64,000 nucleotides of DNA from Pegoplata infirma (taxonomy: Eukaryota > Arthropoda > Insecta > Diptera > Anthomyiidae), in the NCBI GenBank assembly GCA_963921195.1, contig OY992540.1:172641896-172705895 (forward strand). The letters are read 5' to 3'. The position numbers and the translations under genes are program-made. Below are positions 45,622-55,929 of this stretch, one piece after another. Under the pieces are notes generated by a model. It searched no databases. It had not been told where the DNA came from and worked only from the letters and a program-made list of their open reading frames with translations. Within the stretch, counting starts at the first letter, position 1. Every line of letters begins with the position of its first letter.

Positions 45622-46000
45622 CTATGTATCAAATCGAAAAAAACAACCAACGGTCGCCTTAAGTTCAACTGAGGCGGAATATATGGCAATTTCAGCAACA
45701 ACCAAAGAAGCTATATACCTTCGAAATTTATTGCGAGAATTGGGCTTTGAACATATGGTCAAACATGCTACTGTATTATATGGTGACAATATTGGAGCAC
45801 AACAACTGGTACGCAACCCTGTGTATCATGCTAGAAGCAAACACATCGATATTAAAGTACATCATGTCAGAGAGGTCTACAAAAAAGGTGAAATTGATTT
45901 AAAATATGTGCCGTCCACTGAAAATGCAGCTGATGTATTTACAAAGATTCTTCCAAAGACCAAATTTAAAGAAAACATCAAGAAGCTTGGTTTTGATTGA
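45622..46000 (+). pseudogene. Copia-like RNase H, C-terminal remnant
   Basis: Encodes the Ty1/copia RNase H signature: LSSTEAEYMAISATTKEAIY, YGDNIGAQQLVRNPVYHARS, KHIDIKVHHVREV and VPSTENAADVFTK, ending KLGFD and TGA at 45998-46000. Everything upstream of RNase H (gag, protease, integrase, reverse transcriptase) is missing. Confidence 0.9.
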
Positions 46001-46025
46001 TTTCTGTGTTTTTAGTAAGGAGAGG

Positions 46026-46168
46026 TGTTGATATACTGTACTAATAACAACTTTGTAAATCATATTTTTATTTATGAAAAGAAACCTTTGAATTGTTTGA
46101 TGTTTTTGTTAAAATATTTTTTCATATTTTTTATCAATCGCTTTAATAAATTTCAAATAATAACAACA
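46026..46168 (+). repeat. 3' LTR of the copia-like element
   Basis: Second 143-bp LTR, no difference seen from the first. AAGGAGAGG just before it is the likely polypurine tract. Confidence 0.9.
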
Positions 46169-46930
46169 GTGATTAAAATAAAAAGTCAAATTAAAGTATT
46201 TTAAGAACAAGTTGTTTGCAACACATAGGACCGCAACATTCCCAAAGAAAATCGTAGTAAATTCAACAGAAATCATTGTTGATTTTGACCCTACAAATAT
46301 TCATGTTTATTTCAACATAAGATGTTGTCAGTTTTTGTTAAAGCTGATAAACTCGTGTTTTTGTTAGTTGTATTCGTATTTTTGTTAATCATACTCGTTT
46401 TTTTTTTGTATATTCAAGGAATTTTATTTATTAAAATGAAATTCTTATTTGTGTTGTAAATATTTTTTTATTTAATTAAATATTTTCAAAATATTTTTTC
46501 GTTAACTCATTATTTTCACATAAACTTATTTTGTTTTTAGATGATTTTTTTTTGTTTTCTTGGACTGTGATGTATTTCGTTGTCGGCAATCATTTTACGT
46601 GATAAGCTTCAAGGGTTTTTGAAAGATTCCAAATCACAAATTGCTAAAAAAATAAAAAATTGCTTTATTAATGCATTAAATAACAAATATATTTAATTAC
46701 TCACCAAATATTTTCTTTTAATTTTGTAATAAAAAAGATTTTTTTTGAGAAACATCCCTTCTATACAAGACAACAAAAATTTACAAATGGCGATCAGAAA
46801 AAACAGTATTGCACATTTCATGTACTTATATTTTATACAATTTTTTCCAACTATGTGTTTTTCAACATTGATTTTTGGTAAATTCTGTAAAACTTGATCT
46901 ATAATGGGTTTATTAATTTTTCTACTAATA

Positions 46931-47838
46931 TGCTATTTACATATACCCCGAAATCCACATAAATTTGGATTTCAAATCCAATTAAAATCTATACCGTTTA
47001 GATATGCTTTTTTGACATTTAGCGGGATTTTGTTTGTATTAACTCTGTATTTGCTTTTGATTTGTGTACAGGGTTGTTAGTGGGAAAATTACTCAATTTT
47101 ATAAATATTTCTAAAAACAATGATTGTTCTTTGCCGGAGCCAATATCTTCAATCCCACTAGTATATGTTGGGACCACAATATCAAAAAATGTTTTTTATA
47201 TAGTGCTGCTTCTTTACATGCAAGAAAATTAACATTTTTGCCAAGTTTGGGGCCGCCACCATTGAGTGTTTTTCTTTGTTAAGGTACCTACAGACGACGC
47301 AATATTAAGTACAATATTCAATTATATTGATCGTGTGTGGGTAAGATTGACCATTGTACAATCGTCAATATTACCCACACACCATCAATATAATTGAATA
47401 TTGTACATAATATTGCGTCGTCTGTAGGTACCTTTAGGAAGACCAAATTGGTCAACTAAATTGTGCGTTTACCATTTGCAATGGTAAATTTTAAATGAAA
47501 CATTGTTAAACATTGTTTTTATTAATCTTTTAATAGTTTTAAAAAAATAAATTTTAATTGTTTTTTTACTTTATAAAAAACAACAACAGCTGATAAAAAA
47601 TCGTGTGCAGCGTTGTAAAAAAAAGCATTAGGGATGATTTTTTTGGGAAAACCCATAGTTGTACAATTAGGTAGTAGAAATTTTTTAGGATTTTAAATTG
47701 CGATTTTACGATTTTCCCAAAATCCAATTTTTTTTTTGTATGAGATTTGACATTTGAAATCCAAAAAAGTAATTGGATTTACTTGGATTTTCATTGAAAT
47801 CCCATTTTTTTTGGATTTCGAGGCATATGTAAATGGCA
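46931..47838. mobile_element. TA-flanked MITE D with TGCTATTTACATAT ends
   Basis: 908 bp. TGCTATTTACATATACCCCG at the left and the inverse of TGCCATTTACATATGCCTCG at the right, TA on both sides (46929-46930, 47839-47840). It sits in family B copy 1 and contains foldback E1. Confidence 0.75.
47282..47433. mobile_element. Foldback E, copy 1, with TTA duplication
   Basis: 152 bp, nearly a complete hairpin: AGGTACCTACAGACGACGCA and its complement, extending about 65 bases through CAATATTCAATTATATTGAT. Flanked by TTA. Related ends occur at 51135, 54072, 55752 and 57384. Confidence 0.82.
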
Positions 47839-48249
47839 TATAAGATATTTCTATAAGTGTACCAAAAAAGAAAATTTACCAAATTTTTGCTAAAATTATG
47901 CTTGTCGATGTTAAAGTAACATAATTAATTTTTTATGTAAAATAACCAAGTAACTTGCACCATAACGCAAATTTCTTGCACAAAAAAATTATCAAAAGAA
48001 AACAGAAAAAAAAAAATGATTTTTGTAAATCAACTCGTATTTTTTGTAAACTCAACTCATATTTTTGTTGATATAATAAATTTTATTAATAAAAAAAATC
48101 TTGTTGTTATTTGTTAATATTCTTTTATTAAGTAAAAATCACAATATTTTTTAGAATTATCACCGCCTTTTTAAGCTGCAATATTTAAATACGAGATTTT
48201 CACACACACTTCGTTTATTTATGTTATGCACTCGTAAACCATTCTCCAG

Positions 48250-49933
48250 GACCATGATCACGTAAAGTGAGAATTAACTATCGACGTCGTCAAAACGATG
48301 AATTGGCTTCACGTAACTCTATTTTTCAATAATCGTATGTTCGAAATCGTCTTTTTGGCTTCATGTAAGCGCAAAATCGTTTAACAAGAATCGTTAAATC
48401 GACTAAAAATAAACGATATCAAAATAGGTGTCGTGTTGCACATTGTTTTGCTTAAATAAAAACAAAATTGTTATTTAATGAATTATTTTATACTTTTATT
48501 TAAAATAATAATGATTTCCATTCAAAAAACTATAAAAAACATAATAAAATAAACATTTTACATTCAGCGATTTTTTGATGCTTCAGTATATGGGGGAGCA
48601 GTTAAAGTTTAACACTCGGTTTGTAACACCGTCAATAAATTTTAATATACTTTTTTTTTTTGAAAAGCCATTTTTACAACGATTTTATTTAATATATTCA
48701 CTTATATTCACAAAAATCTTTAGAATTATTAAATAATAATTTATCACACACATTCCAATTGGATGCATTTAACATATGCATGTAGGGGTGTAAAAACCAA
48801 ATTCTACAATTGAGCTTAATATACACTAATTTATCACACTTATATCAATAGCAAATACTAAATTAATTTATTAATGAATTTGGTAAAAAAAATCACTTTA
48901 ATATTATGTTTTAATACACGCAAAAAAAAACTTGGTATTGGGTCATAAAATTATGGGTAATAATTACCAAGTTTATAGGGAGGATATGCGTTCTACAAGT
49001 TTTTTCCAAAATTTACCAAGTCGCTTAGAAAAATAACTTAAGCCGAATTTATGACATTTTAGAAAAAAACTTGGTAACATATTCCAATTCAGCTTTCATT
49101 GATATCCCAGGCACATTGATAAATATTCCTATATTTTTTTTTAAAATAATAACACTTTATTTTGGTTATAATTAAAAAATTTTTTTATTAAAAAAAATTG
49201 TTGCAAAAAAATATAAAATTATTAATATATAAATTAAAAGAAAAAAATATATACAAGTTAACATTATTTTTTTATACCTTTGATAATGATATTGCAGCAT
49301 CTTTGTAGTCATCTAAGGTGTCTCATTTTGTGGCTCCACTACAAACAAGGCAATTTTTGTTGTAACTAAAAATAAAATAATGGTGTAACTATATTATTTA
49401 ATATAAAATATTTTTTTTTACTTACCTTTTTATGTTTTATTTACCATTTGACTTTTTTAGTTAAAAACATAAATTGCTTCTGCAATTGCACCGACATTTT
49501 GCTGGTCATCGTTGTGAAAAAAAATAATACTAACTTTTTCCCTATATCTTGATATATTGTCCCATTTTTACCTTGCTAATTTTTACCAAGTTGTACTTGG
49601 CAACATGATGTTCATTTTTTACTGCCAAGTACTGGGTCAAATTATGAAAGGATTGGGCAACAGCCGGCATCTTCATATAAAAAAAAAAATACCAAGTATA
49701 CTTGCTAAATATTACACACCGATTTTTTTTGCGTGTAGTATTTTGATAATTTTTTTATTTTGCAAGAATTAATAACAATGCGAAAATAACAACAAAACAA
49801 AACGTCAAATTTTCAATTATCGTCTTCGAATTATGTTCGAAACGATACGTTAGTGATGTGCTTACGTGAAGCAACAAAAAATCATCATCGTTCAATCGTC
49901 GATAGACGACACTCACTTTACATGATCACAGTC
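48250..49933. mobile_element. Long-TIR element AA, CAG duplication
   Basis: GACCATGATCACGTAAAGTG and the inverse of GACTGTGATCATGTAAAGTG at the ends, with CAG on both sides. The uninterrupted site (CTCCAGTTTTC) exists in B copies at 50355 and 56987. Inverted similarity continues about 150 bases with ATCGACG and CTTCACGTAA words. No transposase. A 3-bp target suggests, but does not prove, a CACTA or Harbinger relative. Confidence 0.72.
48917..49735. mobile_element. TA-flanked MITE family C, copy 2
   Basis: 819 bp, CACGCAAAAAAAAACTTGG to GATTTTTTTTGCGTG, TA on both sides. Inside element AA. Interior words such as ATTACCAAGTTT and TACTTGGCAA resemble other C copies. Confidence 0.8.
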
Positions 49934-49994
49934 CAGTTTTCTAATGACACTAAATCAAAAACCTTAAAAAAAAAACAAAAAAATATATAATATA

Positions 49995-50798
49995 CACTCA
50001 ACCAAAAACCATTGTATTCCCAAAGAAAATCGTTGTAAATTCAACAGAAATCATTGTTGATTTTGACCCTACAAATATTTATGTTGATTTCAATAAAAAT
50101 TGTTGTCAGTTTTTGTAAAAGTTGATCAACTCGTTTTTTTGTAAATCAACTCGTATTTTTTGTAAACTCAACTCATATTTTTGTTGATATAAGAAATTTT
50201 ATTAATAAAAAAAAGCTTGTTATTTGTAAATATTCTTTTATTAAGTATAAATCACAATATTTTTTAGAATTATCACCGGCTTTTAAAGCTGCAATATTTT
50301 AACACGAGATTTTCACACACTCTTCGTTTATTTATGTTATGCACTCATAAGCCATTCTCCAGTTTTCTAATGACACCAAATCAAAAACCTTAAAAAAAAC
50401 AAAAAAAAATTATAATATAGTATGAATACATAAAGTAATCAATGTATTTTATTACTTACCAAATATTTACAGATCAGAATCTGATCATCAGATCCTATTT
50501 TTATTTATTTTTATAATATTAAATATTTTTATAAGAAACAAACACATAAAATAATTTTATAAGAGACAAATTTCAAACATTGCTACCAACTTGATAATAC
50601 AAAAATGAACGAACAGGGTTGTTTTTTCTTTTTTTGGTTTTATCTATTGAATTCTGTATAAACGTTGTAAAAAGTTGATTCAACTTTACTGATTATTCAA
50701 CGATATCAACATTAATTTTTGTTGAATACGGCAATATTCTGTAAAACTTGATCTACAATGGGTTTACTAATTTTTCTACTAAGATATTTCTATGAGTG
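49995..50798. mobile_element. MITE family B, copy 3 (complete), inside B copy 2
   Basis: 804 bp with intact ends CACTCAACCAAAAACCATTG and AGATATTTCTATGAGTG and TA on both sides. The flanking host is the same family, so sequence after 50799 repeats sequence from 50422. A family member inserted into another. Confidence 0.88.
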
Positions 50799-51145
50799 TA
50801 GTATGAATACATAAAGTAACCAATGTATTTAATTACTTACCAAATATTTACAGATCAGAATCTGATCATCAGATCCTATTTTTATTTATTTTTATAATAT
50901 TAAATATTTTTATAAGAAACAAACCCATAAAATAATTTTATAAGAGACAAACAAATTTCACATTGCAATGCATTGCTACCAACTTGATAGTACAAAAATG
51001 AACGAACAGGGTTGTTTTTTCTTTTTTGGTTTTATTTATTGAATTCTGTATGAGCGTTGTAAATAGTTGATTCAACTTTACTGATTATTCAACGATATCA
51101 ACATTAATTTTTGTTGAATACGGCAATATTCTGTAAAGGTACCTA

Positions 51146-51685
51146 CACGCAAAAAAAAATCTATGTCGGAGTGAGCAAAAATCTGGCATGATTTAACCAA
51201 AAATATGCTAAAGGCCTATTCACACCTGAGGTGAAATCTCGTTCGAACAAGATTTTGATCATATGGTTGTGTATAAAATAATACGGACCATATGATCGAA
51301 ATCTCGTTCGAACGAGATTTCACCTCAGGTGTGAATAGGCCCTAAAACTACAACCGACGAAGTAGTTTTCGCAATTTAGCCAAAAACGCTTATGTTGAAG
51401 AAAATGCTTATGCTATTTAAGCAAAAACTTGGTAAAATTTACCAAAAGAAATATGGTGAAATATACCAAAATGATTAGAAAAGGTGACTAAAAATAATGC
51501 TATAATTACCACATTGATGCTAAAATAATTATTTTTATTAAATTTTTGTAAAAATTTGTATATTTGTTGAATTTAAAATTTTCACACAATAAATCCATAT
51601 TAATATAATAAATATTTTGTAGGATTTAATTTACCACCGACCAACTGACCCTTTTTGTACAATTTTCTCCAGTGACTGCTGCCTA
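51146..51685. mobile_element. MITE family C, copy 3 (right end not found)
   Basis: Starts TA-CACGCAAAAAAAAATC and follows copy 1 (TCGGAGTGAGCAAAAATC; GACCCTTTTTGTACAATTTT near 51650) until B copy 4 interrupts it. Hosts the hairpin at 51213. Confidence 0.65.
51213..51341. mobile_element. 129-bp hairpin element with 5-bp duplication
   Basis: GGCCTATTCACACCTGAGGT and its exact inverse close a hairpin with about 55-base arms (ATCTCGTTCGAACGAGAT near the inner side). CTAAA flanks both sides; copy 1 of family C (34715) is the empty site. Confidence 0.82.
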
Positions 51686-51955
51686 CACTCATAGAAATAT
51701 CTTAGTAGAAAAATTAGTAAACCCATTGTAGATCAAGTTTTACAGAATAATGCCGTATTCATAAATAAAGAATATTTACAAATAACAAAAAGCTTTTTTT
51801 CAATAATAAAATTTCTTATATTAACAAAAATATGAGTTGAATTTACATAAAATACGAGTTGATCAACATAAATATTTGTAGGGTCAATATCAACAATGAT
51901 TTCTGTTGAATTTACAACGATTTTCTTTGGGAATACAATGATTTTTGGTTGAGTG
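51686..51955. mobile_element. MITE family B, copy 4 (short, inverted)
   Basis: 270 bp, CACTCATAGAAATATCTTAG to ATTTTTGGTTGAGTG, TA on both sides. An internally deleted member that keeps both termini. Confidence 0.85.
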
Positions 51956-52313
51956 TAGAAAAAAATAGAATTGAAACAGTCGTATTTCGCTTGAATAAGT
52001 ATTAGTGACAACACTTTATGTAACTTTTGACGTTTAATAAAAACAATGCAACATAAAGGAGACCAACAACAAATCAAACAACAAAAGAGAGAAAAATAGT
52101 TTTTAAATTATCAATTGTGCGTATTATCTTTAAAAAACGTTGAATAAAGCAAAATAATCAATTAATTTTATTAAATAAAAGACAAATATTATTTTTTAAA
52201 AGCAAAGAATTGAATTTAATATTAAATACGTGTGAGATGAGGAAGAACAAGCATTACGCCACCATATTTGAAAAAAACATCAAATACAACACTGCGTACC
52301 TTCTAATCTTTTC

Positions 52314-52805
52314 CACTGTTGCCAAGTTGGAGGTTTTCCCGCTAAATCTAGCGCTTTTTGTTTGGATTTAGCGGGGGAAAATTGGTTTTAGCGGGAACGG
52401 TGATTTAGCGGGAAAATATAGCGCTTTTTGTTTGGATTTAGTGGGACAAATTTAGAGGTTTTTTCCAATTTTTTTTTAATCGAAAACGCCAAGTTTGTCG
52501 AATTTTAGCGCTTTTTTTTGTAACTTAGCGGGAGAATTTTATATTTTCCCGCTAAAATTTTTTCGGCGGTTTCTTGTGCGTTTTTAATGAAAAGTAAATT
52601 TTCGTAGAAAAAATAATTTTAAGGTTTTTTTTTAAATTTGTCTTTTTTGTCAATCAAATATGCCAAGTTTTTCGGTTTTCAGCGCTTTTTTTAGTAATTT
52701 AGCGGGAAAATTTTAAATTTTCCCCGCTAAATTAATTTTTGGTAGTTTCTAGCGCTTTTTTCGTGAAATTTAGAGGTTTTTGGTTAAAAATAGTTGGCAA
52801 CAGTG
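52314..52805. mobile_element. hAT-like MITE I, copy 2, perfect 8-bp duplication
   Basis: 492 bp, collinear with the copy at 33528: CACTGTTGCCAAGTTGGAGG to TAGTTGGCAACAGTG. ATCTTTTC flanks both sides (52306-52313, 52806-52813). Confidence 0.9.
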
Positions 52806-52832
52806 ATCTTTTCTATGGTTGAGTGTTTAGAC

Positions 52833-52962
52833 CAATGGTGCACAAACACTTGTTAAAGATCGACAAAAATACACGTACAGAATCCGAACAACAACAAAAC
52901 TAACAACAGAGAGCGTAAAAAACAAAAAAAAATATTATCGTTTCTCTTTTTGGGCACCGCTG
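52833..52962. mobile_element. 130-bp hAT-like MITE
   Basis: CAATGGTGCACAAACA and the inverse of CAGCGGTGCCCAAAAA at the ends; GTTTAGAC on both sides (52825-52832, 52963-52970). These termini are of the common hAT type. Confidence 0.82.
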
Positions 52963-53060
52963 GTTTAGACCAGTGGTCGGCATCCATTGCTCATGGATCC
53001 CGAACACATTCGGCTATACACATGTATTCAACACGAGTGTTAACAAAACTCACAACTAAG

Positions 53061-53837
53061 CAGGGATGCCAACTTAGTGCTTTTCGCGCTAGATCTAGTG
53101 CTTTTTGATGTGTCAAAACGCGAAAATTTTTGACCTAGTGCGAAATTAGAAAAACGCACTAACTTGGTGCTTTTTAAGTTTTCAGTTGGTGCTTTTAGTG
53201 CTTTTTAAAATACATTTTTATAGCCTATAAACAAAGTATGGCGGTGTACTTAGTTTGTAATTTCGAGTGTAACGCATCGAAATGTTAGTCGGAGACCCCA
53301 CAAAGTATATATTTTATTGATTTATGATGGATTCAAAGAAATTTTTTGAACGACCGTCTGTCTGTGTGTGAAAAGCAATATGCAGTTTAAACTAAGAGCT
53401 AGACGCCTGAAATATGGAACGAATATATTATTATGGTCAATGACCATTGGTCGTATTAAGTTCGGAAAAAAGGGCAAAATCGGACAAAGGGGAAAATATT
53501 TTTCCTTGAAGATCTAAACCAACCTTTAAAAAAATGACATTCTTTTTAGGTTTTATTTTGTGTTTTGTTATAATATTTGAGTTCTGTTCTGGGTGAAGTT
53601 CAAAGACTAAATTTGGCTTTTGTAAAATTGTACAACGATTTATATCGGATGCTCAAAAGTTTAACCAACAAACTTATCAAAAATTTTGTTTAAATAAAAA
53701 TATTATTTTTTTTACTTTTTTATCTATTTACAAACAGTTCAGTGTTTTTTTACCCTTTTTTTCAAGTAAATTTGCGCGTTTTTACCCGTTTATAAAATTT
53801 TTGTGCGCGTTTTGCTCTCAAATAGTTGGCATCTCTG
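53061..53837. mobile_element. hAT-like element H nested in the CAGTGGTCGG element
   Basis: CAGGGATGCCAACTTAG and the inverse of CAGAGATGCCAACTATT; CAACTAAG duplicated (53053-53060, 53838-53845). Its interior is occupied by a GTCCGT-family fragment. Confidence 0.85.
53219..53560 (+). repeat. GTCCGT-family fragment inside hAT-like element H
   Basis: TATAGCCTATAAACAAAGTA, GTGTAACGCATCGAAATGTT and CGACCGTCTGTCTGTGTG follow the head of the family at 26081. The tail is missing. Confidence 0.6.
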
Positions 53838-54071
53838 CAACTAAGAGCATAAAAATACAACAAGCTGATGTCGCTTTGTTTAAGAAATATACTAACACAT
53901 GCATATTTATATTCATACAACAATGCATTCATATACTCTCTTTCTACCGACCACTGGTTTAGACGCTGAAAAATATTCTCTCCGCATGAATTTTTGACAG
54001 GTCTTTTTACAAGTCTGCTAATCTAAATGGGCCTTAAGTGACCATCAGACGACAGGCAAAAGTCGAGCAAC

Positions 54072-54530
54072 TCTTAATGCCTCTACAGACGATTCAATAT
54101 TATGTGCAATCTGGGTGTATTTTTCAATTGTGCAGTATATAGTACAATATATTTATGTATGCAATGTGTGGGAAGACGTCAAAAATATTGTGCGTAATAT
54201 TGCCACAGACTAATACAGACTCGACATAAGTGACAGGTGTCAAAAAAGTAGTTCTGAACCATATGGTTAATATTTTCAAATTATTCTACGAATTAGGTTA
54301 GAAAGAGAAAACTGATATAACGCGCCATAAGAAAAATAGATGCCAGATCGGTTTTTGTTGTTTCACTCACTCCTAAGTCGTAGAAAGTGTTGCCATGTTA
54401 GCGTAAAACTGACTAAAAACCGCTCTGTTTTCTCCTAAAATCGCTTAGTTTTTCCCCATTTTTTCTTGCAAAACTCTACTGTCGAGTCTGTATTTAGTCT
54501 GTGATATTGCGTCGTCTGTAAAGGCCTCTA
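54072..54530. mobile_element. Foldback E, copy 2, with a nested foldback
   Basis: GCCTCTACAGACGATTCAAT at the left and the inverse of CTTTACAGACGACGCAATAT at the right. Inside, a second inverted pair closes on ACAGACTCGACA / TGTCGAGTCTGT (about 54209-54505). Confidence 0.65.
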
Positions 54531-54534
54531 CATA

Positions 54535-55749
54535 CACTAAGAAAAAAAAATATTAAAATCAAACAGAAACAACTTTAAATTAAATATAAAACAGTGACGA
54601 AATAGAACAAAGTTTGTTTTTATTTAATTTAAATATGTTTCTAGTTGTTTTTAACATGACACGATTAGTAGACAACATTTTAAAATTAAGATGTAACAAT
54701 ATTGTTTTAAATATGCAACAAATTTTAATTTAAAATTGACCAATATTAATTTAAAGATGGGACATTTTTTTCTTTTGCAGCTTTTTACTTACCTAAACCA
54801 TGAAATTTAAAATAAAACAATACACATTTTTGTTTTAGTTTTTTTATTTTTAAATTGTTTTTACAAAATTTTTTAATAACACAGCAAAAAAATTAACACT
54901 TCTCTAATTGTACATCTAAGGGTAGAATTTCATCCAAGGCTTTGGCTTTAAATATTGCTTGTTGGCTTTGGTTTTTGCTATATAAAATAAAATTAAAGCC
55001 AAAGCCTTGGATGTACTTCTACCCTTATTGTAGTACTACATCTAATTACAACAAATGTAATTAAATATCAAAAATATAAAACAAACACATTTAGATAAAT
55101 ACTTATATACCATATTTATATAAAAAACTAAGGTTAGAAGTTTTAATTTTCTGCCAATTAAATAGATACATCCTCTCCTCGTTTTCTCTGTCTTTATTTT
55201 TTTTTCACTTGGTTTTTTACTTTTTCAGATTTATTTTTGTTGTTAATAGTTTTCATTTTCACTTTTTCACTTTAGTTTTTTTATTTTACTTAAGTTTATT
55301 TAATTAATTTCACTTAAAAATCGTCACATTTAGAGATGTGAAAATATTGACGTCTTTTATTTAATGAAACAATATTTTAACATTGTATCTACTTAAAATA
55401 AAATTGCCCAACTTTACTATTTGACATTTAAAAAAAACTTCGAATGTCAAAAAACAAAATTGTTCAACTTTAAAATAACCACGAAAAATATTGTTTTTAA
55501 TACAAATATTTGAATAAGATTTTTTCAAATTTTTAACGACTTTTAATGACAGCATATTAAATTTAAAGTGATCAATTTTAAATCAAAATTGTATGCAAAT
55601 TTAAAACAAACATATTTTGTTAAAATCAATCAAAAACAATATTAAAATTCAAATTTTTCCAAAAATATGTAGCATACTTAAAATAAACATGAACATACTT
55701 AAAATAAACATGAACATATTTGATGTAAATATGTTTTTTTCCCTCAGTG
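54535..55749. mobile_element. TA-flanked MITE BB
   Basis: 1215 bp, CACTAAGAAAAAAAAATATT to TTTTTTTCCCTCAGTG, TA on both sides. AATTTAAAAT-rich arms are inverted copies over several hundred bases, with a foldback in the middle. Confidence 0.72.
54918..55024. repeat. Foldback hairpin inside MITE BB
   Basis: AAGGGTAGAATTTCATCCAA and GCTTTGGCTTTAA pair with their inverses at 54986-55024; arms of about 34 bases. Confidence 0.75.
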
Positions 55750-55751
55750 TA

Positions 55752-55877
55752 CGATTCAATATTATGTACAATCTGCATGTATTTTTTCGCTTCAATATTT
55801 TATACAGTATTTTTAAGTATGCCATTTGTGGGTAAACGTCAAAAATATTGTGCATAATATGCACGCTGTAGGTACCT
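55752..55877. mobile_element. Foldback E, copy 3 (partial)
   Basis: GATTCAATATTATGTACAAT and GCATAATATGCACGCTGTAG are inverted. MITE BB is inserted between this copy and its CTCTACA end. Confidence 0.55.
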
Positions 55878-55929
55878 TAAATACCTTTACCAGAAATTAT
55901 CGCACGAAGATGCTTGTTGCATGTCTATA

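Larger units (their letters stand above)
45385..46168 (+). mobile_element. Copia-like LTR element, internally deleted, identical LTRs
   Basis: 784 bp with 143-bp LTRs at both ends, which look identical, and GTGAT duplicated (45380-45384, 46169-46173). The 498-bp interior has only a primer-binding site, a remnant of RNase H and a short purine run before the 3' LTR. It could not move without proteins from a full-length relative. Confidence 0.9.
45253..46238. mobile_element. Solo LTR, interrupted by a copia-like element
   Basis: Starts TGTTACGATATTATCCC and ends GGACCGCAACA, with TTCCC duplicated at 45248-45252 and 46239-46243. The empty site (ATTCCCAAAG) is present in other family B copies. 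About 197 bp once the nested element and its duplication are removed. TG...CA ends and a 5-bp duplication fit a solo LTR. Confidence 0.78.
45226..47859. mobile_element. TA-flanked MITE family B, copy 1, with three nested elements
   Basis: CACTCAACCAAAAATCATTG at the left and GATATTTCTATAAGTG at the right, TA on both sides. Hosts a solo LTR (with a copia-like element in it) and MITE D. Other family B copies at 49995, 51686, 55930 and 56624 give the uninterrupted order. Confidence 0.8.
38232..47985 (-). mobile_element. MITE family C, copy 0: outer shell of the main nest
   Basis: Inverted relative to copy 1. Its terminus CACGAAAAAAAAGC is at 38232; GATTGAGCAATCC ends at 38265; TTGGTAAAATTTTTCTTA follows at 45205; CCAAAAAAGAAAATTTACC follows at 47862, running to the GCACAAAAAAATTATC region. 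Joined across Z and B copy 1, these match copy 1 at 35880-35940 read in reverse. The other terminus is not seen. Another MITE-like end, TA-CACCCAAAAAAATCC, lies at 38213. Confidence 0.7.
48022..51134 (+). mobile_element. MITE family B, copy 2 (left end missing), host of AA and B copy 3
   Basis: Begins inside the family (GTAAATCAACTCGTATTTTT) without the CACTCA end, continues to ATTCTCCAG at 48249, resumes at 49937, is split again by B copy 3, and runs to GGCAATATTCTGTAAA at 51137, where foldback E and MITE C sequence begins. Confidence 0.65.
52971..53956. mobile_element. hAT-like element with CAGTGGTCGG ends, next to the previous one
   Basis: A 10-bp perfect terminal inverted repeat (CAGTGGTCGG/CCGACCACTG) flanked by GTTTAGAC (52963-52970, 53957-53964). 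It contains another hAT-like element, leaving about 200 bp of its own sequence. Confidence 0.85.
52814..54033 (-). mobile_element. Element F, copy 2 (one end seen), carrying stacked hAT-like elements
   Basis: Reversed relative to F1: TGAGTGTTTAGAC (52820) and, after two insertions, GCTGAAAAATATTCTCTCCG through TCTGCTAATCTAAATGGGCC, ending at TTAA (54034-54037). Its other end lies somewhere left of 52314 and was not located. Confidence 0.6.

Noticed and set aside
45683..46000. A standalone host gene for the RNase H-like peptide
   Set aside because: It is flanked by identical LTRs and a target duplication and matches only the last domain of copia Pol.
52012..52077. Minus-strand frame of 114 codons starting here (51733-52077)
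   Set aside because: Most of it is MITE B copy 4 sequence (A/T-rich, low complexity); no domain.
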